47,492 nucleotides of DNA from an uncultured Oscillospiraceae bacterium (GTDB taxonomy: Bacteria; Bacillota; Clostridia; Oscillospirales; Acutalibacteraceae): contig CAOKRG010000015.1 of the NCBI GenBank assembly GCA_948471095.1, positions 1 through 47,492 on the forward strand, given 5' to 3'. A model generated the notes under the pieces. The model saw nothing but the letters and a program-made list of their open reading frames with translations. It had not been told where the DNA came from and did no database searches. Shown here piece by piece: positions 7,332-15,968 of the stretch (within the stretch, counting starts at the first letter, position 1; every line of letters starts with the position of its first letter). The position numbers and the translations under genes were made by a program.

Positions 7332-8105
7332 TCACGCGTTGCTTTTTAGCAGCTCCTCCGCCAGCTCCCGGTAGGCCCGGGCCCCTTTGGAGCTCTTATC
7401 GTAATACATCACCGGCTGGCCGAAGCCCGGTGCCTCGGAAAGCCGGACCGCCCGGGGCACCACGGTCTTGAAGACCTTGCGGGGAAAGTACTTTTTCACT
7501 TCCTCCACCACCTGCTGGGTCAGGTTCAGCCGGCCGTCGTACATGGTCAGCAGCACCCCTTCCAGGTCCAGCATACCGTTATACTGCCGCTTCACCCGGC
7601 GTATGGTGTTCATCAGCTGGGAGAGCCCTTCCAGGGCGTAATACTCGCACTGGATGGGAATCAGAATCGTATCCGCCGCGTTTAAGGAGTTGGTGGTAAT
7701 CAGCCCCAAGGAGGGCGGGCAGTCGATGAAGATGTACTCATAGCTGCCCCGCACGGCGGCCAGGGGCTCCTTGAGGCGCTCCTCCCGGCGCTCCACTCCG
7801 GCCAGCTCGATTTCCGCCGCCGCCATGTCGATGCTGGCGGGCAGCAGGTCCAGGTTTTGAAATTCCGTGTGCACAATGGCCTCGCTGGCCTTTGCCCCGC
7901 CGATGACCACCTGGTACATGGTCACCGGGCATTTTCTCCGGTCCACGCCCACCCCGCTGGTGCTGTTCCCCTGGGGGTCCGCGTCGGCCAGCAGCACCTT
8001 ATGGCCCATGCTTCCCAGCTCAGCGGCCAGGTTCACGGCGGTAGTGGTCTTTCCCACTCCGCCCTTCTGGTTAGCAATGGCAATAATTTTACCCAAGCCT
8101 ATCAC
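7332..8105 (-). CDS. soj: chromosome-partitioning ATPase Soj/ParA
   Basis: A 257-residue ParA ATPase. The deviant Walker A is NQKGGVGKTTTAVNLA (KGGVGKTT at 13-20, with the signature Lys), DADPQGNSTSGVG is the A' region, and IDCPPSLGLITTNSL is Walker B. It binds DNA non-specifically as an ATP dimer and is cycled by ParB; in Firmicutes the monomer/dimer state also controls DnaA. Starts with GTG at 8105 (an ATG two bases upstream runs straight into TGA). A promoter and a parS-like site lie about 310-375 bases upstream, and a hairpin repeat lies in the leader. Confidence 0.93.
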   Translation of the reverse strand: MIGLGKIIAIANQKGGVGKTTTAVNLAAELGSMGHKVLLADADPQGNSTSGVGVDRRKCPVTMYQVVIGGAKASEAIVHTEFQNLDLLPASIDMAAAEIELAGVERREERLKEPLAAVRGSYEYIFIDCPPSLGLITTNSLNAADTILIPIQCEYYALEGLSQLMNTIRRVKRQYNGMLDLEGVLLTMYDGRLNLTQQVVEEVKKYFPRKVFKTVVPRAVRLSEAPGFGQPVMYYDKSSKGARAYRELAEELLKSNA

Positions 8106-8154
8106 ATTCTCTCTTATTCTGACTTTTTTGCTTTCTTCCAGGGCAGCTTCGCCC

Positions 8155-8260
8155 CCGGCAGCTTAAGAAACTTCTTGAAAGAAGTTTCTTAAGAATCTTC
8201 AAGAACTTTTACACGTTTGACGGGGGTGTGAGGCGCAGGCTTTCCGCTCGGTTTGGGACG
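8155..8260. repeat. repeat module with perfect 13-bp hairpin in the soj leader
   Basis: CTTAAGAAACTTC (8162-8174) and GAAGTTTCTTAAG (8181-8193) form a perfect stem with loop TTGAAA, followed by the ACTTTTACACGTTT and TTTCCGCTCGGTTTGGG modules. The rest of the 8106-8414 gap shows no gene. Confidence 0.85.
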
Positions 8261-8414
8261 GGAAGCTGCAACCGGCGCGGCAGTGGCAACCTCATTCTCT
8301 ACTCTTCAAAAAGTACTCCCTCATAGAAGTTTGTGTTCTCATGCCATCTCAAATCCACATGGAGCTTCGCCGCCTTTTCATAAAGCGGAAGCTCCGAATC
8401 TATACGCTGGGTAT

Positions 8415-8443
8415 ATTATAGCACACTTTCTCTCCCCTGCCTA
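8415..8443 (-). promoter_or_regulatory. extended -10 promoter upstream of soj-parB
   Basis: Minus strand TAGGCA (-35, 4 of 6), 17-base spacer and a consensus TATAAT with TGTGC before it. The first gene downstream is soj, about 310 bases away. Confidence 0.6.
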
Positions 8444-8465
8444 GCCCCTAGATGTTGTTGTCTCG

Positions 8466-8481
8466 TGTTTCACATGAAACA
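8466..8481. promoter_or_regulatory. parS-like ParB-binding site
   Basis: TGTTTCACATGAAACA is a perfect 16-bp palindrome, one base from the parS consensus TGTTNCACGTGAAACA. It lies 22 bases upstream of the -35 of the soj promoter, so ParB or Noc bound there could regulate its own operon. Confidence 0.65.
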
Positions 8482-8505
8482 TTTGGTTTAAACGCGTTAC
8501 GGAGT

Positions 8506-8800
8506 GCCTCCGGCGGCTTAAGAATTTTCAAGAACTTTTACACGCTTATTGTAGGTGTGGGGCGTACACTGGGCGCTCGGTTTGGGGTTTTTAATGACCT
8601 CCCAGCTTGCTCCTTCCACTTCGCAACCTAATGTAAAAAGTATGGGAGGGGGCACAATTGGCAAAGACAACGTGTAGCATTCCGCCCCAAACCGAGCGCT
8701 CAGCTGACTCCTTCCGCCCCCGTAAAACGTGTAAATGTTTTGTCCACTTTTTCAAAAGTGGTGGGGGTGGAGGGGGCTAAGCCCCCTCCCCGCCGGAGGC
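8506..8800. repeat. composite repeat bounded by inverted GCCTCCGGCGG ends
   Basis: A GCCTCCGGCGG end at 8506 is matched by CGCCGGAGGC at 8791-8800. The inner ends are GCGCTCGGTTTGGGG (8573-8587) and its inverse CCCCAAACCGAGCGC (8685-8699). The right half carries CCACTTTTT/AAAAGTGG and GAGGGGGC/GCCCCCTC hairpins. Between the halves are about 100 bases without a recognisable feature. Confidence 0.8.
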
Positions 8801-8871
8801 CAGCAAAAGAAAGAACGGCCAAAGCTTTTGCCTTGAGCCGCTCTTCTGTGGGAAATGAATAAGGGAATGGG

Positions 8872-9672
8872 TTAAACTTGTACTCGATTTAATTTGGGGA
8901 TGCGCACCACGCACTCGATGTATTCTTCGGTTTCCTTCTTTTCGGTCTGGGCCTGAATACCCGCCGTCTTCATGGCGTCCACCGCGTGGTCGATGGTGTT
9001 GATGAACAGCCGGATGTCCTTTGCCACAAAGGTCCTCCTCCCCTTCCGGGTTGTCTCCTTTGGCTTCAGGGTTTCGGAGATCAGTTCCTCGGTCTGGGCC
9101 ACGTTCAGCCCCCGGTTGATCACGTTCCGCAGAATTCTCTGCCGCTGCTCAATGTCGTCCACCCGCAGCAGGGCCCGGGCGTGGCGCTCGGTCAGTTTAT
9201 GGTTGATGATCTCCGACTGCTCTTCCGGGCTCAGCTTGAGCAGCCGGACCTTGTTGGCTAAGTAGGACTGGCTCATTCCCAGCCGCCGGGCGGCCTCCTC
9301 CTGGGTGATCTGCCACTCCCGGATCAGGTTCAGAATAGCGTTGGCCTGCTCAAACATCTGCAGGTCCCTGCGCTGGACGTTTTCCAAAAGCGCCAGCACC
9401 GCGCTGTCTTCGGGTTCGCAGTCCGAAAGGATGGCCTGAATCTCCCGAAGGCCCGCCAGTTTGCAGGCCCGCAGCCGGCGCTCCCCGGCGACCAGGTAGT
9501 ACAGGCCGTTTTCCCGGCGCACGGTCACCGGCTGGAGCAGCCCGTTTTCCTGGATGCTTTTGGCCAGGCTTAAGAGCTCGTCCTCCTGAAAGATTTTGCG
9601 GGGCTGGGAGGGATTGGGAAGAATCTTCCCCACAGGCAGTTTGATCAATTTCAGCTTGTCCCTTGTAAACAT
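8872..9672 (-). CDS. noc: Noc-like ParB/Spo0J-family DNA-binding protein
   Basis: A 266-residue second ParB paralogue. It has the box ILPNPSQPRKIF, the CTP-binding motif GERRLRA (63-69), LLENVQRRDLQMFEQA, and an HTH with WQITQEEAARRLGMSQSYLANKVRLL. In Firmicutes the paralogue next to rsmG is Noc, which binds NBS sites and the membrane to stop division over the nucleoid. The start MFTRDKLK is not the amphipathic membrane helix of Bacillus Noc in an obvious way, so the Noc role is inferred from family and place. It has its own -10 (TATAAT at 9697-9702) and a GGGAGGT site. Confidence 0.85.
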   Translation of the reverse strand: MFTRDKLKLIKLPVGKILPNPSQPRKIFQEDELLSLAKSIQENGLLQPVTVRRENGLYYLVAGERRLRACKLAGLREIQAILSDCEPEDSAVLALLENVQRRDLQMFEQANAILNLIREWQITQEEAARRLGMSQSYLANKVRLLKLSPEEQSEIINHKLTERHARALLRVDDIEQRQRILRNVINRGLNVAQTEELISETLKPKETTRKGRRTFVAKDIRLFINTIDHAVDAMKTAGIQAQTEKKETEEYIECVVRIPKLNRVQV

Positions 9673-9751
9673 CCGCCTTACCTCCCTTGCAGGCCTATTA
9701 TACTATACCGGGTACGCGAGGATTGTTGCATCCTGTCGGCTGGAAAAATAT

Positions 9752-10189
9752 TCAGAGATATTTTTTGAACCCCTTCACTTCCTCAAAGCCCAGGGCCTGA
9801 TAGAATTTATGGGCCCCCCTGCGCCCCAGGCCTGACACCAGCATCTCGTAGTGGCAATGGTTCTCCCGGCCCCAGCGCTCGACCTCCTCAAACATCAGCC
9901 GCCCAATGCCCTGGCCCTGCCGCTGGGCCAGCACGGCCACATTCTCTACCAGCAAAATGGGGCTTCCGTCTCCACAGACGTCCTCGAACACCACGCCCAG
10001 CAAGCTGCCTACAATGCGCCCCTCTTCCCGGTCCTCCGCTACCAGAAGATACTTTTCCTCATTCCTTCCAATCTTCTCCACCAGCCGCCGCATCTTCTCC
10101 AGGTTTCCCGGGCCGTCCGCGATGACCTGCATCACCAGGTCCAGCTGTTCCACATCCTCCACAACAGCCTTTCTGCAAATGATGTTCAT
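9752..10189 (-). CDS. GNAT-family N-acetyltransferase
   Basis: A 145-residue acetyltransferase of the GNAT fold. The acetyl-CoA pyrophosphate-binding loop is RQGQGIG (Q/R-x-x-G-x-G/A), preceded by the beta-4 strand VENVAVLAQ and followed by GRLMFEEVERWG. The C-terminal YQALGFEE is typical. It has a short N-terminal RKAVVEDVEQL start common to this family. Substrate unknown. It is inserted between rsmG and noc, genes that are usually adjacent. A repeat element (10283 onward) sits just upstream of its start. Confidence 0.88.
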   Translation of the reverse strand: MNIICRKAVVEDVEQLDLVMQVIADGPGNLEKMRRLVEKIGRNEEKYLLVAEDREEGRIVGSLLGVVFEDVCGDGSPILLVENVAVLAQRQGQGIGRLMFEEVERWGRENHCHYEMLVSGLGRRGAHKFYQALGFEEVKGFKKYL

Positions 10190-10282
10190 ATCTTTCCTCC
10201 TTCACAAAATTCTTCAATCAATTTTACGGCGCAGCGGTGTATCCATCGAATGTTGCCGTTATTTTTTAGAGTAATACGGAGT

Positions 10283-10475
10283 GGCCTCCGGCGGGGAGGG
10301 GGCTTTGCCCCCTCCACCCCCACCACTTTTAAAAAAGTGGACAAAACTTTTACACGCGCATTATGGGTGCGAGACATGCCCTGGGCGCTCGGTTTAGGAT
10401 GGGGAGCCTCCCCACCACCTCCGACGCCTTTGTGTAGCTCTCTGACCAACCTATCTCCCTTTCTCAACGTCACTC
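10283..10475. repeat. modular intergenic repeat between rsmG and GNAT gene
   Basis: GGCCTCCGGCGG, then the hairpin GAGGGGGC/GCCCCCTC, the hairpin CCACTTTT/AAAAGTGG, ACAAAACTTTTACACG and GCGCTCGGTTTAGG. The last part (CTGACCAACCTATCTCCC and a TCAAC stretch) recurs at about 15909-15940. Confidence 0.8.
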
Positions 10476-10480
10476 CCACT

Positions 10481-11194
10481 CTATAATGGATGCTTCCCAA
10501 TGGTCCCCCCATGCCGGGGGTACTCCTTGGGAGTGAACCGCAGCTTTTGGAGCAAAATGATATTTCTCTCCCCCGCCGTAGGCAGTTGGACCTGCTTTCG
10601 CTCCATCTTGCCGCCGCCCAGCAACTCCAAGGCCCGCTGAGCCTCTGTCAATTCCTGCTCCGCCCCCGGGCCCTTCATAGCCACAAAGAAACCCTTCATT
10701 TTGACCAAGGGCAGGCAGTACTCGCTGAGAACGTTTAGGGAGGCCACCGCCCGGGCGGCTGCCAGGTCAAACCTCTCCCGCATCTCCTTGTCCCGGCCCG
10801 CCTCTTCGGCCCGCTTGTGGACCAGCCGGGCCTCCAGGCCCAGGGCCCCGCAGACCTCTCCCAAAAAGTTCAGCTTCTTGTTCACGCCGTCCAGCAAAGT
10901 CAATTCTATGTCCGGGCGGGCTATTTTGAGAACCAGCCCGGGGAATCCCGCCCCGGTACCCACGTCAATGACCTTGGCCCCCTCCTTTATCTGGCAGGAA
11001 GACAGCACGGTCAGGCTGTCCAAAAAGTGTTTTTCCGCCACTTGATCCGGCTCAGTGATCGCCGTCAGGTTTATTTTTTCATTCCACTCCACCAGCATCT
11101 CCATATAAGTTTGAAACTGGCCTGCCTGCTTCTCGCTGAGCCTTACTCCATAAGCCTTCGCCATCGTTTTCAACTGTTCCCGTATGTCCTTCAT
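10481..11194 (-). CDS. rsmG: 16S rRNA (guanine-527-N7)-methyltransferase RsmG
   Basis: A 237-residue SAM-dependent methyltransferase (GidB). Seen: VEWNEKINLTAI near the N-terminus, the SAM-binding VIDVGTGAGFPGLVLKI, LLDGVNKKLNFL, and RAVASLNVLSEYCLPLVK, all family signatures. It methylates G527 of 16S rRNA; loss gives low-level streptomycin resistance (established knowledge). Its ATG overlaps the mnmG stop by 4 bases, so it is the last gene of the mnmE-mnmG-rsmG unit. Confidence 0.95.
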   Translation of the reverse strand: MKDIREQLKTMAKAYGVRLSEKQAGQFQTYMEMLVEWNEKINLTAITEPDQVAEKHFLDSLTVLSSCQIKEGAKVIDVGTGAGFPGLVLKIARPDIELTLLDGVNKKLNFLGEVCGALGLEARLVHKRAEEAGRDKEMRERFDLAAARAVASLNVLSEYCLPLVKMKGFFVAMKGPGAEQELTEAQRALELLGGGKMERKQVQLPTAGERNIILLQKLRFTPKEYPRHGGTIGKHPL

Positions 11195-13098
11195 CCTGCG
11201 CCCTCCTTATGAACCGTTCCATGGCCTTCCGCCTCATGAGCGGCCAGCCAGATCATCAAAACCGAAACATCCGCCGGGCTCACTCCCGAGATCCGGCCCG
11301 CCTGCCCCAGATTTTCCGGCCTCACCCGGTTCAGCTTTTCCACCGCTTCCAGCCGCAGGCCCAGCACCTGGCTATAGTCCAGCCCTACGGGAAGCCTCTT
11401 CCCCTCCAGACGGCGGGCCTCCTCAATGTCCGCCTGCTGGCGGCGGATATATCCCTCATATTTCAGCTCAATCTCCACGCTCTCCAAAACGTCTTCCGGC
11501 AGAGAGGGACGCTCTGTGTCTGCCTCCTTCAAATCCCGGTAAGTGATCTGGGGCCGCTTTAAAAGCTCGGAAAGCTTCACCCCGGTGGATACCGGAGATG
11601 TTCCACGTGAAACAAGCGCCCGGTTCAAGGCCTCGCTGGGGGGGAGGTTGGTCCCCCGCACCCGCCGCAGCTCCCGCTTCTTTAAGTCCATCCAATGAGT
11701 AAATTTTTCCCAGCGCCGGTCCGAGATCAGGCCCAGCTCCCGGCCCAAAGGCGTCAGCCGCTCCCCGGCGTTGTCCTGCCGCAGCACCAGCCGGTATTCG
11801 GACCGGGAGGTCATCATCCGGTAAGGGTCGGCGGCTCCTTTGGTGATCAAATCGTCAATCAAAGTGCCAATGTAGGACCCGGCCCTGTCCAGAACCACCC
11901 GTTCCTTTCCCTGAAGCTTTCGGGCCGCGTTGATTCCGGCCACCAGGCCCTGGGCCGCCGCCTCCTCATAGCCGGAGCTCCCGTTAAACTGTCCAGCCCC
12001 ATACAGGCCCGGCCAGTCCCGAAACTCCAGGGCGGCGTCCAGCTGCAGGGGGTCGCAGCAGTCGTATTCGATGGCGTAGGCGCTGCGCATCAGGCGCACA
12101 TGCTCCAAACCTGGAATACTGCGGTAGAATTTTTCCTGGACCTCCTCCGGCAGGGAGGAGCTCATGCCCTGCAAGTACATCTCCTCCGTGTCCAGGCCGC
12201 AGGGCTCAATAAACAGCTGATGCCGCTCCTTATCCGGAAAACGCACCACCTTGTCCTCAATGCTGGGGCAGTAGCGTGGCCCTACCCCCTCGATCATCCC
12301 CGCATAGAGAGGGGAACGCTCCAGGTTTTCCCGAATGATCCGGTGGGTCCCTTCATTGGTCCAACTGATGTAGCAGACGTCTCGGTTTTCCGGCGGAGTC
12401 TCGGTTTCAAAGGAAAAGGGGACCACCGGCTCGTCTCCGTGCTGAACCTCCAGTTTTTCCCAGTCCACCGAGGAGCGGAGCACCCGGGCGGGGGTGCCGG
12501 TCTTAAAGCGGCGAAGGGAAATGCCCAGCCGCTCCAGAGCCTCCGGCAAAAAGGCCGAGGGAAACATGCCGTCCGGACCGCCCTCATAGGAAGCCTCGCC
12601 CACAAAAATCTTCCCGCCTAAAAAGGTTCCCGTGCAGAGAATGACCGCCCCCGCCCGGTAAACGCCGCCCAGCCGGGTGGTAAGCAGCCAAAAGTCCTGG
12701 TCTTGGCGCAGGTCCACCACCTCCGCCTGACGCAGCCCCAGCCTGGGGCAGAGCTCTAAGGCGTGCTTCATGTAGCGGGAATAGGCGTTCCGGTCGATCT
12801 GGGCCCGCAGGGAGTGGACCGCCGGCCCCTTTCCCCGGTTGAGCATCCGGCTCTGAATGGTGCAGGCGTCCGCCGCCCGGCCCATCTCGCCGCCCAAAGC
12901 GTCGATCTCCCGAACCAGATGTCCCTTTGCCGTGCCGCCAATGCTGGGGTTGCAGGGACAGTTTCCCACCGCGTCCAGATTCATGGTGAAGACCACCGTC
13001 TCGCAGCCCAAGCGCGCCGCGGCCAGCCCGGCCTCAATGCCGGCATGGCCCGCGCCGATCACAGCCACATCTACCAAACCCGCGTCATATGTCTTCAA
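11191..13098 (-). CDS. mnmG: tRNA uridine-34 5-carboxymethylaminomethyl modification enzyme MnmG
   Basis: A 635-residue FAD protein that with MnmE puts cmnm5 groups on U34 of several tRNAs. Seen: FAD-binding VAVIGAGHAGIEAGLAAAR at the N-terminus, CNPSIGGTAKGHLVREIDALGG, RMLNRGKGPAV, FKTGTPARV, and GQFNGSSGYEEAAAQG near the middle. The start chosen is a TTG at 13098 giving (M)KTYDAGLVDVAVIGAGHAG, with a AGGAGGG site 7 bases upstream; the ATG at 13125 lies inside mnmE and has no site. A perfect parS sits within the coding sequence. Confidence 0.95.
   Translation of the reverse strand: MKTYDAGLVDVAVIGAGHAGIEAGLAAARLGCETVVFTMNLDAVGNCPCNPSIGGTAKGHLVREIDALGGEMGRAADACTIQSRMLNRGKGPAVHSLRAQIDRNAYSRYMKHALELCPRLGLRQAEVVDLRQDQDFWLLTTRLGGVYRAGAVILCTGTFLGGKIFVGEASYEGGPDGMFPSAFLPEALERLGISLRRFKTGTPARVLRSSVDWEKLEVQHGDEPVVPFSFETETPPENRDVCYISWTNEGTHRIIRENLERSPLYAGMIEGVGPRYCPSIEDKVVRFPDKERHQLFIEPCGLDTEEMYLQGMSSSLPEEVQEKFYRSIPGLEHVRLMRSAYAIEYDCCDPLQLDAALEFRDWPGLYGAGQFNGSSGYEEAAAQGLVAGINAARKLQGKERVVLDRAGSYIGTLIDDLITKGAADPYRMMTSRSEYRLVLRQDNAGERLTPLGRELGLISDRRWEKFTHWMDLKKRELRRVRGTNLPPSEALNRALVSRGTSPVSTGVKLSELLKRPQITYRDLKEADTERPSLPEDVLESVEIELKYEGYIRRQQADIEEARRLEGKRLPVGLDYSQVLGLRLEAVEKLNRVRPENLGQAGRISGVSPADVSVLMIWLAAHEAEGHGTVHKEGAG
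11599..11614. promoter_or_regulatory. parS site inside mnmG
   Basis: TGTTCCACGTGAAACA matches the 16-bp parS consensus TGTTNCACGTGAAACA exactly. It lies about 10 kb left of dnaA, close to parB and soj, as expected for an origin-proximal centromere. Confidence 0.9.
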
Positions 13099-13109
13099 AA
13101 AAATCCCTC

Positions 13110-14477
13110 CTACTTGCCAACGCAAAAGCGCTCAAACACCTGGTCCACCACCGCTTCCGAAACCCGTTGGCCGGTCAACTCATACAGATCCCCCAAGGCG
13201 GCGTCCAGACACACGGTTACCGCGTCCAGGGTTACGCCCGCCTCCAAAGCTTCCAGGGCCTGGTCCAGGGCCTCCCCCGCCGAGGCTGCGGCCCGCCGCT
13301 GTCTTTGGGTAAAGAGTTCTCCGGCGTCCGGGTCAAAGTCGGACGTACCCAGCAAAGCGGCAAGGGCCTCTTCCAGAGCCTCCAAGCCCCGTCCCTCCGC
13401 AGCGGAGCACTCCACCACATAGGGAAAGGCCTTTCGTAAAGCCTCTTCGTCAATGCGGCTTTCCAAGTCCGATTTATTCACCACCGCGATGGCCGGAACC
13501 TGCCGCAGCTCTTCCATCAGCTGAAAGTCCTCCCCGCTCAGGGCCTGGGACTGGTCGAACACGGCCAGCGCCAGCTCCGCCGAAGCCAGCCGCTGCCGGG
13601 CCGCCGCCACGCCGATTTCCTCCACCGGGTCATCCGTCTCCCGCAGCCCAGCGGTATCCGCCAGCAGCAAGGGGACGCCCGCCAGGCTTACCGGCTCCTC
13701 CACCACGTCCCGGGTGGTGCCCGCGTAAGGGGTGACGATGGAGCGCTCCCGTCCGGCCAGCCAATTCATCAAGGTAGACTTGCCCACATTGGGCCTGCCC
13801 ACAATCACCGTGCGCAGGCCCTCCCGGAAAATCCGGCCCTTCTCAAACTGGGCCAGCAGGCTGTCCAACCCGGCTTTGCAGCGCTCCAAAACTCCCCGCA
13901 GCTCCGCCTGGGAGAGCTCTTCCACGTCCTCATCCGGAAAATCCGCCCAAGCCGCCAAATGGGCCGCCACTCCCTCCAGGTCCTCCCGAATCTTTTCCAG
14001 CCTGCGGGAGAGCCGGCCGCTCCCGCCAGCCCGGGCCATTCGGGCCGCCTGCCGTCCAGTGGCGCCGATCAGCTCCATCACGGACTCCGCCTGGGCCAGA
14101 TCCAGCTTTCCATTTAAATAGGCCCGCTTAGTGAATTCCCCCCGCCCGGCCGGAGAGGCGCCGGCCGCCAGTACCTCCTCCAAAACCCGGCGCGTCACAT
14201 AGAGCCCCCCATGACAGGAAAGCTCCACCACGTCTTCCCCCGTGTAGCTTTTCGGGGCCCGGAACACCAGGGCCACGCAGTCGTCCAAAGCCTCCCCGTC
14301 CGCCCCGAAGGCTTGGCCCAAAAGGGCCTGATAGCCCGGAATCTCCGCCAAACCCCGGCCGGACCGGGAACGAAAGACCCGCTGGGCAACCGCCAGGGCC
14401 CGAGGCCCGGAGATACGGATTACGCCAATCCCTCCCGGAGCCTGGCCGGTGGAGATGGCGGCAATGGTAGCGTTCAA
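13110..14477 (-). CDS. mnmE: tRNA modification GTPase MnmE
   Basis: A 455-residue three-domain GTPase (TrmE). The N-terminal folate-binding domain begins NATIAAISTGQAPGGIGVIR; the G domain carries GRPNVGKST (G1), GTTRD (G2), DTAGLRE (G3) and NKSD (G4); the C-terminus is FCVGK, the C-x-G-K motif essential for modification. The start is a TTG at 14477 with a GGGAGGG site 7-8 bases upstream; an ATG at 14528 would add a non-homologous tail. It lies 11 bp before mnmG, whose ribosome site overlaps the mnmE stop. Confidence 0.95.
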   Translation of the reverse strand: MNATIAAISTGQAPGGIGVIRISGPRALAVAQRVFRSRSGRGLAEIPGYQALLGQAFGADGEALDDCVALVFRAPKSYTGEDVVELSCHGGLYVTRRVLEEVLAAGASPAGRGEFTKRAYLNGKLDLAQAESVMELIGATGRQAARMARAGGSGRLSRRLEKIREDLEGVAAHLAAWADFPDEDVEELSQAELRGVLERCKAGLDSLLAQFEKGRIFREGLRTVIVGRPNVGKSTLMNWLAGRERSIVTPYAGTTRDVVEEPVSLAGVPLLLADTAGLRETDDPVEEIGVAAARQRLASAELALAVFDQSQALSGEDFQLMEELRQVPAIAVVNKSDLESRIDEEALRKAFPYVVECSAAEGRGLEALEEALAALLGTSDFDPDAGELFTQRQRRAAASAGEALDQALEALEAGVTLDAVTVCLDAALGDLYELTGQRVSEAVVDQVFERFCVGK

Positions 14478-14533
14478 AAGAAATCCCTCCCAGAAGAAAA
14501 GGCGGAGCAGCCATGCCCCGCCTTTCAAGCCGT

Positions 14534-15478
14534 CTATTTTTTTACCTCGATCTTCCCATAAATGGGCGCGCTGGGATCGTCCGATTTCGGCCCGCCGCTG
14601 CGGGGGGCCTGATTCTGTTGGGCGCCGCGCTGGGGACGGCCTCCCCGGCGGTCCCGGTCAAAGCCCCGGTTGTTGTTGTAACCGGGCTTTCCCCGGTGGT
14701 TGTCCCTGCGGGGCTGGTAGCGTTCGCCGCCCTCCGGGCCGATGACCACATGACGGGCCTGGTCCTCGCCCTCGCTCCAGGACTTGGCCCCCTCCACCTC
14801 CTGCACGGCCGTGTGGATGATCCGCCGCTCATAGGGGTTCATGGGCTCCAAAGAGGAGTTCCGGCCGGACTTCACCGCCCGGTAGGCCATTTTTCGGCCC
14901 AGGGCCTCCAAGGTCTCCCGGCGCTTTTCCCGGTAATTGCCCACGTCCAAGGTCAGGCGGAAGTAGGACCCGCCGGAGTGGTTTGCCACCAGGGAGGCCA
15001 GGTACTGCAAGGCGTCCAAAGTCTCGCCCCTGTGGCCGATGACAAAGCCGATGTCCCCCCCGTTCAAGGTCAGGGAAGCGCCGGATTCCGCGGGCTTGAT
15101 CTCCACCGTAGCGTCCGGCAGGCCCATGCCGACCAGCACCTGCTTCAGATACGCCGCCGCGCTCTCCGCCGGGCCAGTCCCCCCCCCACTGGCGGGAGAG
15201 GAATCCACGGGCTTGGCGGGAGCCGGAGCCTCCGGCTGGGGCGCGGCCTTCTCCACCGGAATGGGAGCGGGCTTAGGCGCTGGGGCCGGAGCCGGGTCCG
15301 GCACTTCGATATAAGCCCGGACCTTGGCGGGCCGTCCGCCAAAAAGACCCAGGGTTTTTTTCTGAGGCATCTCCAAAATTTCGAATTCCGCGTCTACCGT
15401 CTCCACGCCCAGGCGGGCGCAGGCATTGGCAAAAGCGGCGTCCACATTGTCGCCAGTGGCGATCGCTTCTCGGATCAT
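14534..15478 (-). CDS. khpB: Jag/KhpB RNA-binding protein (Jag_N-KH-R3H)
   Basis: A 314-residue RNA-binding protein. The Jag_N domain is at 1-57 (MIREAIATGDNVDAAFANAC, with KKTLGLFGGRPAKVRAYIEV), followed by a long Pro/Ala linker (about 60-105), a KH domain (DIGFVIGHRGETLDALQYLA) and an R3H domain (NPYERRIIHTAV). The last 80 residues are Arg/Asn/Gly-rich and look disordered, which is an unusual RGG-like extension that may add RNA binding. In other Firmicutes it acts with KhpA in cell elongation control. Lies between yidC and mnmE as usual. Confidence 0.93.
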   Translation of the reverse strand: MIREAIATGDNVDAAFANACARLGVETVDAEFEILEMPQKKTLGLFGGRPAKVRAYIEVPDPAPAPAPKPAPIPVEKAAPQPEAPAPAKPVDSSPASGGGTGPAESAAAYLKQVLVGMGLPDATVEIKPAESGASLTLNGGDIGFVIGHRGETLDALQYLASLVANHSGGSYFRLTLDVGNYREKRRETLEALGRKMAYRAVKSGRNSSLEPMNPYERRIIHTAVQEVEGAKSWSEGEDQARHVVIGPEGGERYQPRRDNHRGKPGYNNNRGFDRDRRGGRPQRGAQQNQAPRSGGPKSDDPSAPIYGKIEVKK

Positions 15479-15605
15479 AACGAATCCTCCTTTATCTCAT
15501 TGGACCGCAAAGCCCAAAAATTTTCATAATCATGCGCACAAATTCGACCGGAACAACTTCTTAAAAGAGCCTTAAAACCTGTCAAAATCACCCGTCAATA
15601 AACAA

Positions 15606-15953
15606 GAGGAATGCTTGGGTCGGGACTTATGGCATTGGCTTCGCGCGGCAAACGTCAACTTCGCGTAGCGAACGTTGTAAGCTCCTGGACCGCATACATT
15701 AGAGCTCTTGCTAAATTGCTTTTTGAGTAATAGAAGGCCTCCGGCGCAAAGGACGCGCCTGCGGCAAGACCGTGGGACGCTGTTCCACACCCTGCCAGGT
15801 GCCTAACGCACCTGGACCGCGTATATTCCCCTACTTTTACCTGTCAGCGTAATCGTTCTTCATTTGTGAATACAGGTTCTAAAGGTTAACGAAACTTTTA
15901 CTGGCTCACTGACCATCCTATCTCCCGTTATCAACGGGTTTGGACTCTCCCCA
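15606..15953. repeat. composite repeat between jag and yidC
   Basis: Starts with GGAATGCTTGG-TCGGGACTTATG, the same end module as at 31352. Contains small palindromes around CTTCGCG, the GAAGGCCTCCGGCGCAAAGG module also found at 2845, a GGTGCCTAACGCACC hairpin followed by TGGACCGCG, and an end shared with 10440-10475. No gene is supported in this 490-bp gap. Confidence 0.75.
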
Positions 15954-15968
15954 GTTTTTGCCTCCCGC

